Positions 36,495 through 44,062 of a DNA stretch of 64,000 nt are shown piece by piece (the first letter of the stretch is position 1; every line of letters starts with the position of its first letter). Position numbers and translations under genes: made by a program. This stretch comes from Sabulicella glaciei (GTDB taxonomy: Bacteria > Pseudomonadota > Alphaproteobacteria > Acetobacterales > Acetobacteraceae). The DNA lies in NCBI RefSeq assembly GCF_026183895.1, contig NZ_JAPFQI010000007.1:1-64000 (forward strand). The letters are read 5' to 3'. The notes under the pieces were generated by a model. It was not told the DNA's origin, ran no database searches, and saw only the letters and a list, made by a program, of their open reading frames with translations.

Positions 36495-37760
36495 CTAGCC
36501 GGGCTGGACCCGCTCCATCAGGGCTTCGTCGAAGACGTCGAGATAGCGCCGGGCCATCTCGCGCGCCGTGGAAGGTTGCGGCAGGCCCTTCACCAACTCC
36601 TCATGCATCGTGGGCTGCATCGCTTCCCGCAGCGCGCGCACCAGGTCGGCAGGGTCGTTCGGGAGGAAGTGCAGACCCGAAACGCCGTCCTGCACCTTCT
36701 CCGCCATGCCACCGACATTCGGGCAGATCACGGGAAGGCCGCTCGCGAAGGCTTCCTGGATGACGACCGGCGAGTTCTCCCACCAGGTGCTGAGCATCAC
36801 CACGTAGTCGCAATTCCGCATCAGCCGCGACACGGACTGGTTCGTGTAGGGTCCGCGATACGCCAGGAAGGGATAGGTCTGCTGCGCCGCCGCGACCCGC
36901 TCGGCGAAATCGGGAAAGCCGACGATGTTGCCGTTGATCTCGATCTGGACGGATGACGCGAGCGCCGGATCCTGCGCAATGATCGCGCAGGCCTTCAGCA
37001 GCACGTCGACCCCCTTGAACTCGTTGATCTGACCGAAATAGCCGACGGTCCAGCGCGACCCAGGGCGGTGGGGCCGCGGCGTGCGCACGGTCCCGTCATG
37101 GGCCATCAGCCCATTCTCGATGACGCGCATCCTTTCGCGATCGAGGCCCCAATCCACGAAGCGGTGGGCCAGGAACTCACTCGGGGAAATCCAGCCCTTC
37201 ATGAGGTTCAGATGGCGCTGGAAGTGCTCGCGCCGGACGACGAACTGCATCCTGCGCGCTTCCGGGAAGCATTCGCCGCAGGCCAGGGGGGATTCGCGGT
37301 CGCAGAGCACGCGGGCCGGGCGGGTCACCATCTGGCCATGGTTGTGGCAGATGGCCAGGAACTCGTGCAGCGTCAGGAAGCTCGGCACGCCAAGCTCGGT
37401 CGTGGCCATGTCGAGCACGTCGAGGCCGAGATAGATCCAGTGATGGAAATTCGCCAGCCGGACGTCCTCCCTCACAAAGATGTCGCGGAGCGCATCCGTC
37501 ACCTCGGGCATCGCCGCGTGGTAGAGGTGGTCGTAGGTGGAGACGTCGTGGAAGACGATGAACTCCCGGTCGGATTCCAGGTGCAGCCGGCCGCGATTCG
37601 ACTCGTCGCAGGCCGCGATGAAGATCGCATCCTCCCCGAGTTCCAGCAGCCCGCGAAAGAGCGTGTGGGCCGAGATCTCGGCGCCGCCCTTCGACACGGA
37701 CGGATGCTGGTGCGAAACGATCGCGATCCGCCCCTTCTGCTGTCTCGGCAACTCGCTCAT
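36495..37760 (-). CDS. Glycosyltransferase family 4 protein
   Basis: The 421-residue GT-B enzyme has an N-terminal Rossmann lobe with SVSKGGAEISAHTLFRGL and an acceptor-side region rich in His (HHWIYLG, LHEFLAICHNHGQM). A Cys cluster LCDRESPLACGECFP lies in the first half. The nucleotide-sugar C-lobe begins WTVGYFGQINEFKGVDVLLKA and carries the GT4 E-x7-E motif in WWENSPVVIQEAFASGLPVI, then CPNVGGMAEKV. The start overlaps the stop of the upstream 680-residue gene (ATGA), so the two proteins are translationally coupled and probably act together. Sugar and acceptor are unknown. The Cys cluster is shared with some GT4 enzymes of large-polysaccharide loci. Confidence 0.88.
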   Translation of the reverse strand: MSELPRQQKGRIAIVSHQHPSVSKGGAEISAHTLFRGLLELGEDAIFIAACDESNRGRLHLESDREFIVFHDVSTYDHLYHAAMPEVTDALRDIFVREDVRLANFHHWIYLGLDVLDMATTELGVPSFLTLHEFLAICHNHGQMVTRPARVLCDRESPLACGECFPEARRMQFVVRREHFQRHLNLMKGWISPSEFLAHRFVDWGLDRERMRVIENGLMAHDGTVRTPRPHRPGSRWTVGYFGQINEFKGVDVLLKACAIIAQDPALASSVQIEINGNIVGFPDFAERVAAAQQTYPFLAYRGPYTNQSVSRLMRNCDYVVMLSTWWENSPVVIQEAFASGLPVICPNVGGMAEKVQDGVSGLHFLPNDPADLVRALREAMQPTMHEELVKGLPQPSTAREMARRYLDVFDEALMERVQPG

Positions 37761-39799
37761 GGCCCTGTCTCCAGCCCCGACAGGGCATCGTTGGCGGCAT
37801 TCAGCATCCGGCCAGGGTCGGCGCCCCATCCCCGCCTGACGCAGCCCTTCCCGGAAGCGAGCGGAAGCGGCAGGCGCAGCCGGCGGCTGCCCAGCCCTCC
37901 CAGGCGGACCGGCAGCTCCGCAAGCGCGGCGAGAACTTCCTCACGCTTCGCGACGAAGGCTTCGGCCGAGCTGTGCCGGGCCGGTCCTCCGCAATCCGTT
38001 CCGGAGAGGATGGGAAGCCCGAACCCCTCGGCGCGCTCCGGAAGGCAGAGCGCGACTTCAATCGCATCGGTGGCAGCGCGGTCCGGGTGCAGGCCGGGGC
38101 CCAGGAAGGCGAGGTGCGCGCAGTTCACGCGCTTGATCACCTCCGGCAGCACATAGGCCGCGTTCTCGGCGCGTGGCACGAGGAACAGGCTGCACGCTGC
38201 AGCCCCGCGCCGGTCGAGCGACTTGAAGAGCGACATCGCCAGCGCCCGATGCGCGCCGGACTGCGCGATCACCGCCACCCCCGGGAGGCGCTTCCGGCGC
38301 GCCATGGCCGTGAGTTCGGAGAAGGCCAGGTGGATCTCGCTTGCATCGTCGGGCAGCGCCACGATGAGGGCCCGTGGCGCGGGCGCCACCTTGACCGGCG
38401 TCATCTCGCGCAGCCTCGGTCTTTCGGCTTCCGCCAGGGCGCGAACCAGATCGGGAAAGAAATCCTCGCTCGTCGGGTCGCGGTACAGGTGGCGCAGATC
38501 CTCGAGCTTGGCCGCGTGGCCCAGGACAAAGAGGGTGCGCGCGTCCAGCTCATGGTTCGTCGCGGCGCCATCCTCGAAGATGAACTTCAGGATGGGCCGC
38601 TTGAGGTCCTCCGGCCCGATATCGCCCCGGAACGCCGCCACGAAGCCCGCGGCATCGGCGAGCCGTGCGCTGCCGGGAATGACGCGCGCCACGTCCGGAC
38701 GCGGCTTGAAGAAGGTCGAGAGCGGATCCGAGCGGAGGATGCGCGCCCCCAGGCGCAGCATGAGGGCCTCGGGGCGCCGGGTAGGCGAAAGCACCCATCC
38801 CTCCACGAACACCCCGAAGCCGGGCAGCGCGACGATGCGGTCGACGCTTTGCTCCATCGGCACGCCCGATTTGGCCGCATTCCCCGGCGCCCAGGAATGG
38901 ACGCTCACGAGGCGGCGCAGCTTCGAGACCAGCGGTCCCGTCAGCCTCGGGCGATGGCGGTCGAAGCACTCCAGCCATTCCTCGTTGCGCAGCTTGGCGA
39001 GCGGGAGGTTGGTGCGGAGATGAAGGGAGGCGCCCTCGCCGAAATGCAGCAGCGCCACGTCGTTCGGGTCCTGCGGCTGCCAGTCGGTCTTGATGACGCC
39101 GATGACGCCATGCGCCCCATCGGGCAGGTCGGCCCGCGGAAAGGAAGCAAAGGCGACGGCGCTCGGGTGATGGCCGCGGTCAACGAGGAGGCCGGGAATG
39201 GCGGTGCGGCCCGCGCCGCGGATCCAGCCGAAGAACGGAAGCAGCCCTGCCGTCTCGGTCGACACCGCTTCGATGAAGCCGGACATGCCGTCCGGCTTCG
39301 CCAGCAATTCCTGGCCGGCAAGGGGCCGCACCTCGTTCTGCAAATGCGCCAGCGCGGCCTCGAGGTCGTTCTCCAGAAGACGCTCAAGGCGCAGCGCGTT
39401 CTGTTCCTCGATGTGATCCTTCAGGAATTCGCGCAAGGTCGGCATGGGCTGCGCAGCGCGCAGCAGGAGCGCCTCGCCGTCCACCCGCACCGAAAGACGC
39501 GCTTCGGGCTGTTCCAGCGCCAGGGCGGGAAGCTCGCGCAGTTCGTCGGCGCCGAAGGCGAAGCCGGGCTCGGCGGCCACGCCCGCTGCCGAGACGACAT
39601 CCGGGCGCGACCTGCTGGTGACGACACGGGCGACGCATTCCTGGCCGGCGAGAAGTTCGAGCCTGACGGGATTCGAGGGGGCGCCGAGATCGACGGCCCA
39701 TCCCCTGATGCCGTGCTTCCAGTCCACCACGTCGAGATGGCCGCGCAGGCCGGTGCCCTCGGTCAGATCCACCTTCAAGAAAGTGCCTTGAGCAACCAT
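37757..39799 (-). CDS. Uncharacterised 680-residue protein with two beta-sandwich modules and a degenerate glycosyltransferase-like C-terminus
   Basis: Residues about 15-85 (LRGHLDVVDWKHGIRGWAVD, then PVRLELLAGQECVARVVTSRSRPDV ... GFAFGADEL) match a small beta-sandwich repeat, with a GWAVD turn and RPDV element, that I associate with glycan-assembly proteins. Residues about 330-400 (GFGVFVEGWVLSPTRRPEALML, KPRPDVAR ... AAGFVAAF) look like a second copy. The last 200 residues (ALIVALPDDASEIHLAFSEL ... ENAAYVLPEVIKRVNCAHLAFLGPGLHPD) resemble a family 2 glycosyltransferase core without the DXD motif. The gene is first in a coupled pair with the GT4 enzyme. I do not recognise the full-length family; the function may be substrate binding or scaffolding. 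There is no signal peptide, so it is cytoplasmic. Confidence 0.7.
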   Translation of the reverse strand: MVAQGTFLKVDLTEGTGLRGHLDVVDWKHGIRGWAVDLGAPSNPVRLELLAGQECVARVVTSRSRPDVVSAAGVAAEPGFAFGADELRELPALALEQPEARLSVRVDGEALLLRAAQPMPTLREFLKDHIEEQNALRLERLLENDLEAALAHLQNEVRPLAGQELLAKPDGMSGFIEAVSTETAGLLPFFGWIRGAGRTAIPGLLVDRGHHPSAVAFASFPRADLPDGAHGVIGVIKTDWQPQDPNDVALLHFGEGASLHLRTNLPLAKLRNEEWLECFDRHRPRLTGPLVSKLRRLVSVHSWAPGNAAKSGVPMEQSVDRIVALPGFGVFVEGWVLSPTRRPEALMLRLGARILRSDPLSTFFKPRPDVARVIPGSARLADAAGFVAAFRGDIGPEDLKRPILKFIFEDGAATNHELDARTLFVLGHAAKLEDLRHLYRDPTSEDFFPDLVRALAEAERPRLREMTPVKVAPAPRALIVALPDDASEIHLAFSELTAMARRKRLPGVAVIAQSGAHRALAMSLFKSLDRRGAAACSLFLVPRAENAAYVLPEVIKRVNCAHLAFLGPGLHPDRAATDAIEVALCLPERAEGFGLPILSGTDCGGPARHSSAEAFVAKREEVLAALAELPVRLGGLGSRRLRLPLPLASGKGCVRRGWGADPGRMLNAANDALSGLETGP

Positions 39800-40221
39800 C
39801 CCTGGACTCGCCCTACCTCGCCATGGGGATATTTGAGCCCCCCCATGGGGTCAACGACGGAAGCGCGCAAAACCCCGGACCTCGCATTAATACGGATACA
39901 ATGCTGGTGAGGGTTCCCGCGCGAACATGCTGGGTGGAGAAATGGCAATTCAGAAAGGAGCAGTTCCGGCCGCGTATTTCCGGCCTCTTTCTCGGACTGC
40001 CTTCATGATACGATTGCCGAAAGGCATCATCTCAGCCTGAATTTTGCTTGGCGCTTCCGTTGCTTTCTTGGAGGCTGGCCTGCACGAGCCAATGCCACTC
40101 GAACCCACCGGCGCCGCCCCGGGCCCGCCTTGCCGCAGCCGGACGCGGCAAGGTGGGTCAGGCCTGTTGTCTGGATGCATCTTCCGAACCGCCAGGCATC
40201 TCCGCTCGGCTGGAAAATGCT
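39800..40221. other. Intergenic stretch of about 420 bases
   Basis: It holds the promoter side of the coupled 680-residue/GT4 operon and the 3' end of the histidine kinase gene. A dyad CCATGGGG (39821-39828) and CCCCATGG (39841-39848) flanks ATATTTGAGCCC, just upstream of the minus-strand start at 39799, so it lies in the leader or promoter. A 61-codon plus-strand open frame at 39823-40008 has no ribosome site or recognisable features. Nothing else is seen besides the hairpin listed at 40128. Confidence 0.5.
40128..40153 (-). terminator. Hairpin downstream of the HWE histidine kinase gene
   Basis: CCTTGCCGC (40128-40136) pairs with GCGGCAAGG (40145-40153) around AGCCGGAC. It lies 69 bases past the kinase stop on the minus strand. 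No T-run follows; this is probably a weak terminator or a 3' stabiliser. Confidence 0.5.
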
Positions 40222-42171
40222 TCAGCGTCCGGGATCGCCGGAGGAGATGGACAGCGCGATGCGGCACTCCACCCTTTCAGGGCCGAGTTCGTAGTTCACC
40301 TCCGCGCCGAGCTGGTAGGGCAGCGCGCGTTCGATCAGCTCGCGGCCGCTGCCGCGCCGTTCGCCGGCATCCGGCACGGCATTCGGCATGCCGTGCTCGC
40401 TCCAATGGACGTGGAGCCACTTCTCGTCGTCCGCCTTCGTGTCCAGCCACCACCGGACGGCCAGCCGACCCTCCGGGTGGGACAGCGCCCCATGCTTCAC
40501 GGCGTTGGTCGCGAGTTCGTGCAGCGCCAGCGCGAAGGTCTGCACCATGGCCGAGCGCAGCTGCACCCCTGGAGGGCCGTCGAGGGTGACCTGGCGCCTC
40601 CGATCCTCCGATCCGAGCGCGCCATGGGCCTGCAACTCCGTCTGCAGGAGTTCGTCGAAGGTGATGCGGTCCCAGGCGCCCAGCCGCGACAGGAGGCGAT
40701 TCGCTCGCGCCAGGGCGCCGAGCCGGGCGTCGAAGCGCTCGACGAAGACGTCGAGCGAGGCGGCGTCCCGTCGCGTCTGCCGCGCCATGGCCTGGACGAG
40801 GCCGAGGATGTTGCGGGAGCGGTGCTGGAGTTCCGCGACGAGCACCTCCATGCGCGCCGCCGTCGCCTTGGCTTCCGTGACATCCTGCCCGATGCCGCCG
40901 ATGCGCACGACGCGACCCTCGCCGTCGCGAATGGGAAAGTCGGTGGTGCGGAGCCAGCACACCGCCCCGTCCGAGGGCCGCACGATGCGATATTCGAGCG
41001 TCACGTGCTCGCCCGCGCGGACGCGGTCGAGCGCCCCGAGGGCCTCGTCCCGGTCCTCGGGATGGACCAGCGCCGCCCAGCTGTGGAGCGTGTCGCCGGC
41101 CAGCGCGGCGGCGCGGCTCTGGCCGTAGATGGGCTCGTAGGCAGGCGAAAGGAATTCCCATTGCAGCGTCTCCGCATCGCGGATCCACAGCACGTTGGTC
41201 GAGGCCTCCGCGAACTGGCGGACCCTTTCCTCGCTCAGGCGGAGCGCCTCCTCGGCCTTCCGGCGCTCCGTCAGATCCGCGGTCACGACCAGGAAATTGC
41301 CGGGCTGGCCGTTGCGGTCCTGTAGCCGCGTGACCGTGCTGCTCGCCCACACCCGGCTTCCGTCCGGCCGGAGGTAGCGCTTGTCCAGCGAGGCGGGTTC
41401 GCCCCCGGCAGCAGCGCGTGTCAGCGCGACGATGCTCGGGGGCACGTCGTCGGGATGGGTGACATCGGCGACCGCAAGTCCGAGCAGATCCTCCCGCGAG
41501 CGGCCGAGAATCCGGCACAGCGCGTCGTTGACCGCGAGGAACCGGCCATCCCCACCCACCTCCGACAATCCTACGGCGGCCTGGGCGAAGATGGCCGCCA
41601 GGCGCTCCTCGCTGGTCCGTAGCCGATGCTCCGCTTCGTCGCGCTCGGCGCTGCCGTCGGCCGATGGGGGATGCGCTTCCGGGGGCTGGCGGGGCCGGGG
41701 GAAGGAGCCCTCCCTGGGCGCCTGGTTCGTGAGGGCGCGGCTGGCGGTCTCGGCCAGCACGACCATGACGCCGCCGGCCTTGCCTTCGTCGTCTCGCACG
41801 GGGCTCAGGGAAGCGGTGAACCACGTCTCCTGCGGCTGCCCATCCCGCTCCACGTGCATCACAAGATCCCGGAGCGTGATCGTCTCGCCTGCCCGGGCAC
41901 GCCGGCAGAGCGGGCCGCTGGCCGCCCAGATCTCGGTCCACGCCTCTTCCATCGGCTGGCCAAGGGCGGAAGGGTGCCGGGCGCCCGCAAGCGGGATCAG
42001 GGCATCATTGTAGATCGGGATGAAGCGGGGCCCCCAGGCGAGCAAGGTGGGAAAGCCGCTCGGGAGGATGATGTCGAGCGCGGTCCGCAAGCTTCCCGGC
42101 CAAGCCTTGATGGGCCCGAGCGGCGATCCTGCCCAGTCATGGGCGCGGATGAGTGCCGCCATCTTGCTCAT
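40222..42171 (-). CDS. HWE-family sensor histidine kinase with three PAS domains
   Basis: The 649-residue soluble kinase has an N-terminal PAS-like region (res about 30-145), a second PAS (185-300, with AVNDALCRILGRSREDLLG) and a third (310-430, ending RIVRIGGIGQDVTEAKAT-like). The kinase core shows the HWE/HisKA_2 H-box VAELQHRSRNILGLVQAMARQ with the phospho-acceptor His450, the N-box LALHELATNAVKHGALS, and a C-terminal HWSEHG ... GSGRELIERALPYQLGAE. No membrane helix is present, so it senses an intracellular signal, perhaps redox, light or small molecules through PAS. The receiver gene lies 85 bases upstream on the same strand and is the likely partner. No output domain protein is nearby. 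Confidence 0.9.
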   Translation of the reverse strand: MSKMAALIRAHDWAGSPLGPIKAWPGSLRTALDIILPSGFPTLLAWGPRFIPIYNDALIPLAGARHPSALGQPMEEAWTEIWAASGPLCRRARAGETITLRDLVMHVERDGQPQETWFTASLSPVRDDEGKAGGVMVVLAETASRALTNQAPREGSFPRPRQPPEAHPPSADGSAERDEAEHRLRTSEERLAAIFAQAAVGLSEVGGDGRFLAVNDALCRILGRSREDLLGLAVADVTHPDDVPPSIVALTRAAAGGEPASLDKRYLRPDGSRVWASSTVTRLQDRNGQPGNFLVVTADLTERRKAEEALRLSEERVRQFAEASTNVLWIRDAETLQWEFLSPAYEPIYGQSRAAALAGDTLHSWAALVHPEDRDEALGALDRVRAGEHVTLEYRIVRPSDGAVCWLRTTDFPIRDGEGRVVRIGGIGQDVTEAKATAARMEVLVAELQHRSRNILGLVQAMARQTRRDAASLDVFVERFDARLGALARANRLLSRLGAWDRITFDELLQTELQAHGALGSEDRRRQVTLDGPPGVQLRSAMVQTFALALHELATNAVKHGALSHPEGRLAVRWWLDTKADDEKWLHVHWSEHGMPNAVPDAGERRGSGRELIERALPYQLGAEVNYELGPERVECRIALSISSGDPGR

Positions 42172-42256
42172 CGGTTCATCGCGGGTCGGACCCGTGTCCC
42201 AGGATCATTCCGGTCACCTCATCGCGGGACCAGCCTGGGCAGGGGATGCCGCGAGC

Positions 42257-42643
42257 CTAGGCGCTCGGGGCCTGCCTGAGCTGCTCGCTGAGAAGACTGA
42301 GCACGCGGGACGTTTCCAGCGGCTTCTCGCACAGGAGGACGTCCTGGAAGGCGGGCGCGAGGGAGTCGCGGTCGTAGCCCGTCGCGAACAGAATCGGCAC
42401 GCCGCGGCGGCGAAGCGTATCGGCCACGGGATAAACGACCGCGCCCATGAGCTTGACGTCGAGCACGGCCGCGTCGATCCGCTCATCCCGGTTGATGATC
42501 CGCGTGGCCGCATCCACCGTGGCCACGGGGCCGAGCACGGTCGCTCCGGCCACTTCCAGCTGCTCTGTCAGGTCGCGGGCGATCAGGTACTCGTCCTCAA
42601 CGACCAAGATCTTCCGGCCAGCGAGTGCTCCAGCCTGTGCCAT
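42257..42643 (-). CDS. Stand-alone response regulator receiver domain
   Basis: The 128-residue protein is a single REC domain. The acidic pair is Glu16-Asp17 in VVEDEYL, the phospho-acceptor is Asp62 in AVLDVKLMG, and the conserved Thr/Lys pair is seen in FATGYD and CEKPL (Lys107). There is no DNA-binding or enzymatic output, so it probably acts as a phosphate shuttle or sink for the HWE kinase encoded just downstream. Single-domain receivers of this type (VLDVKL, FATGYD) are the usual neighbours of HWE kinases in alphaproteobacteria. Confidence 0.92.
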   Translation of the reverse strand: MAQAGALAGRKILVVEDEYLIARDLTEQLEVAGATVLGPVATVDAATRIINRDERIDAAVLDVKLMGAVVYPVADTLRRRGVPILFATGYDRDSLAPAFQDVLLCEKPLETSRVLSLLSEQLRQAPSA

Positions 42644-42863
42644 GCAGATCCCTCAAACAACTGAAGCAGTAGCAATCAAAATACATGCCTGCAACTTGAA
42701 ATTGTGACAATGATGGGTGGCGGACTCCGACCGGGGACGGAGGATCGGACGCCGTCTGGCAAGGGGAAGTCATTTCTTCAGCGAAGGACGTCGCCGGCGT
42801 CATTTCCCCGAAAGGCCAGCGGCTCATTTCCGGTTCGCGTGCGGGACGTCTGCCTGGGATTCA

Positions 42864-42939
42864 TGGTGAGCCCGCAGGGACTCGAACCCTGGACCCCATG
42901 ATTAAAAGTCACGTGCTCTACCGACTGAGCTACGGGCTC
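42864..42939 (-). tRNA. tRNA-Lys (anticodon TTT)
   Basis: The 76-base minus-strand gene folds as a cloverleaf: acceptor GAGCCCG/CGGGCTC, D-arm GCTCAGTCGGTAGAGC, anticodon stem CGTGA/TCATG with loop CTTTTAA, and T-arm CAGGG-TTCGAGT-CCCTG. The 3' CCA is encoded (42866-42864). Anticodon TTT reads AAA and AAG lysine codons. Confidence 0.97.
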
Positions 42940-42977
42940 GTGCTGCGCGCGGTGGGTCACACCGCGCGCGGCTTGTG

Positions 42978-43544
42978 TCAAGCGTCGGCGGCGACGCGCA
43001 TGCGGATCAGCTTGTCCGGCGTGCGGACCATGCCGCTGGAGCCGGCGCCGCGCGCGATGCGGTCCACGTGCTCCATGCCCGAGGTGACCTGGCCCCAGAT
43101 CGTGTACTGGCCGTCCAGGCTGGGCGCCGGGGCGAACATGATGAAGAACTGGCTGTTGGCGCTGTTCGGGTCCATGGCGCGGGCCATGCCGCAGGTGCCG
43201 CGCAGGAAGCGGGCGCGGTTGGGCGGGGTGAACTCGGCGCGGATGTTCGGCAGGTCGCTGCCGCCCGTGCCGGTGCCGGTGGGGTCGCCACCCTGGGCCA
43301 TGAAGCCCTCGATCACGCGATGGAAGGGCGTGCCGTCATAGAAGCCGCGGCGCGCCAGGGTCTTGATCCGCTCCACATGCAGCGGCGCCAGGTCGGGACG
43401 CATCTGGATGACGACGTCGCCGTCCTTGAGCGTGAGGATCAGCTGGTTCTCGCGGTCCGCCGCGCGCTGGGCCTCGGCTTCATTGGTGTCGGACATGACG
43501 GCTCCCATCAGGGTTGCAGTGGCAAGCAGGGTGCGGCGGTGCAT
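42978..43544 (-). CDS. Cyclophilin-type peptidyl-prolyl cis-trans isomerase
   Basis: The 188-residue cyclophilin has LTLKDGDVVIQMRPDLAPLHVERI, the catalytic Arg/Phe block FYDGTPFHRVIEGFMAQGGDPTGTGTGGS (in parts), GMARAMDPNSANSQFFI, and LDGQYTIWGQVTSGMEHVDRI. It speeds proline isomerisation during protein folding. The first 16 residues (MHRRTLLATATLMGAV) followed by NEAEA resemble a short Sec signal with an A-x-A cleavage site, so a periplasmic location is likely. An internal Met at residue 17 would instead give a cytosolic form. It lies 17 bases downstream of coaD in a gyrA-coaD-ppi cluster. Confidence 0.92.
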   Translation of the reverse strand: MHRRTLLATATLMGAVMSDTNEAEAQRAADRENQLILTLKDGDVVIQMRPDLAPLHVERIKTLARRGFYDGTPFHRVIEGFMAQGGDPTGTGTGGSDLPNIRAEFTPPNRARFLRGTCGMARAMDPNSANSQFFIMFAPAPSLDGQYTIWGQVTSGMEHVDRIARGAGSSGMVRTPDKLIRMRVAADA

Positions 43545-43561
43545 GAGGCATCCCCCTGTGT

Positions 43562-44062
43562 TCAGCGGCCCACGCGGGCCAGGGTCTTTTCCAGCGTCAG
43601 CGGCGGGACGAAGGTGGAGATGTCGCCGCCCAGCTGCGCGATTTCCTTCACGAAGCGCGAGGAGATGAAGTGGTTGCGCTCGCTCGCCATCAGGAACACC
43701 GTCTCGACCTCCGAGTCCAGACGGTGGTTCATGCCGGCCATCTGGAACTCGTAGTCGAAATCGGTGACGGCGCGCAGGCCGCGCACGATCATGCCCGCCC
43801 CCACCTCGCGCGCGAAGCCGATGAGGAGGCCGGTGAAGGGCTTCACCTCGATCGTGCAGCCGGTGCGCTCCGCGACGGCGCGCGTCTCGGCCTCGACCAG
43901 CGCCACCCGCTCCTCCAGCGGAAAGAGCGGGCCCTTGCCGGTGTTGATGGCGACCCCGATCACCAGCCGGTCCACCAGCCGCGCGGCGCGGCCGATCACG
44001 TCCAGGTGGCCGTTGGTCACGGGGTCGAAGGTGCCCGGGTAGAGGGCGGTGCGCGTCGTCAT
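43562..44062 (-). CDS. coaD: Phosphopantetheine adenylyltransferase
   Basis: The 166-residue enzyme adenylates 4'-phosphopantetheine in coenzyme A synthesis. Landmarks are [20 protein letters not shown] (the HxGH-type nucleotide motif, His19), [23 protein letters not shown] and [20 protein letters not shown] with the ISSxxVKE signature. The ATG overlaps the gyrA stop (ATGA), so it is coupled to gyrA, the common alphaproteobacterial order. Confidence 0.96.
   Translation of the reverse strand: MTTRTALYPGTFDPVTNGHLDVIGRAARLVDRLVIGVAINTGKGPLFPLEERVALVEAETRAVAERTGCTIEVKPFTGLLIGFAREVGAGMIVRGLRAVTDFDYEFQMAGMNHRLDSEVETVFLMASERNHFISSRFVKEIAQLGGDISTFVPPLTLEKTLARVGR

Noticed and set aside
39823-40008. 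61-codon plus-strand open frame
   Set aside because: No ribosome binding site, composition unlike neighbouring genes, and it lies in the promoter region of a minus-strand operon.
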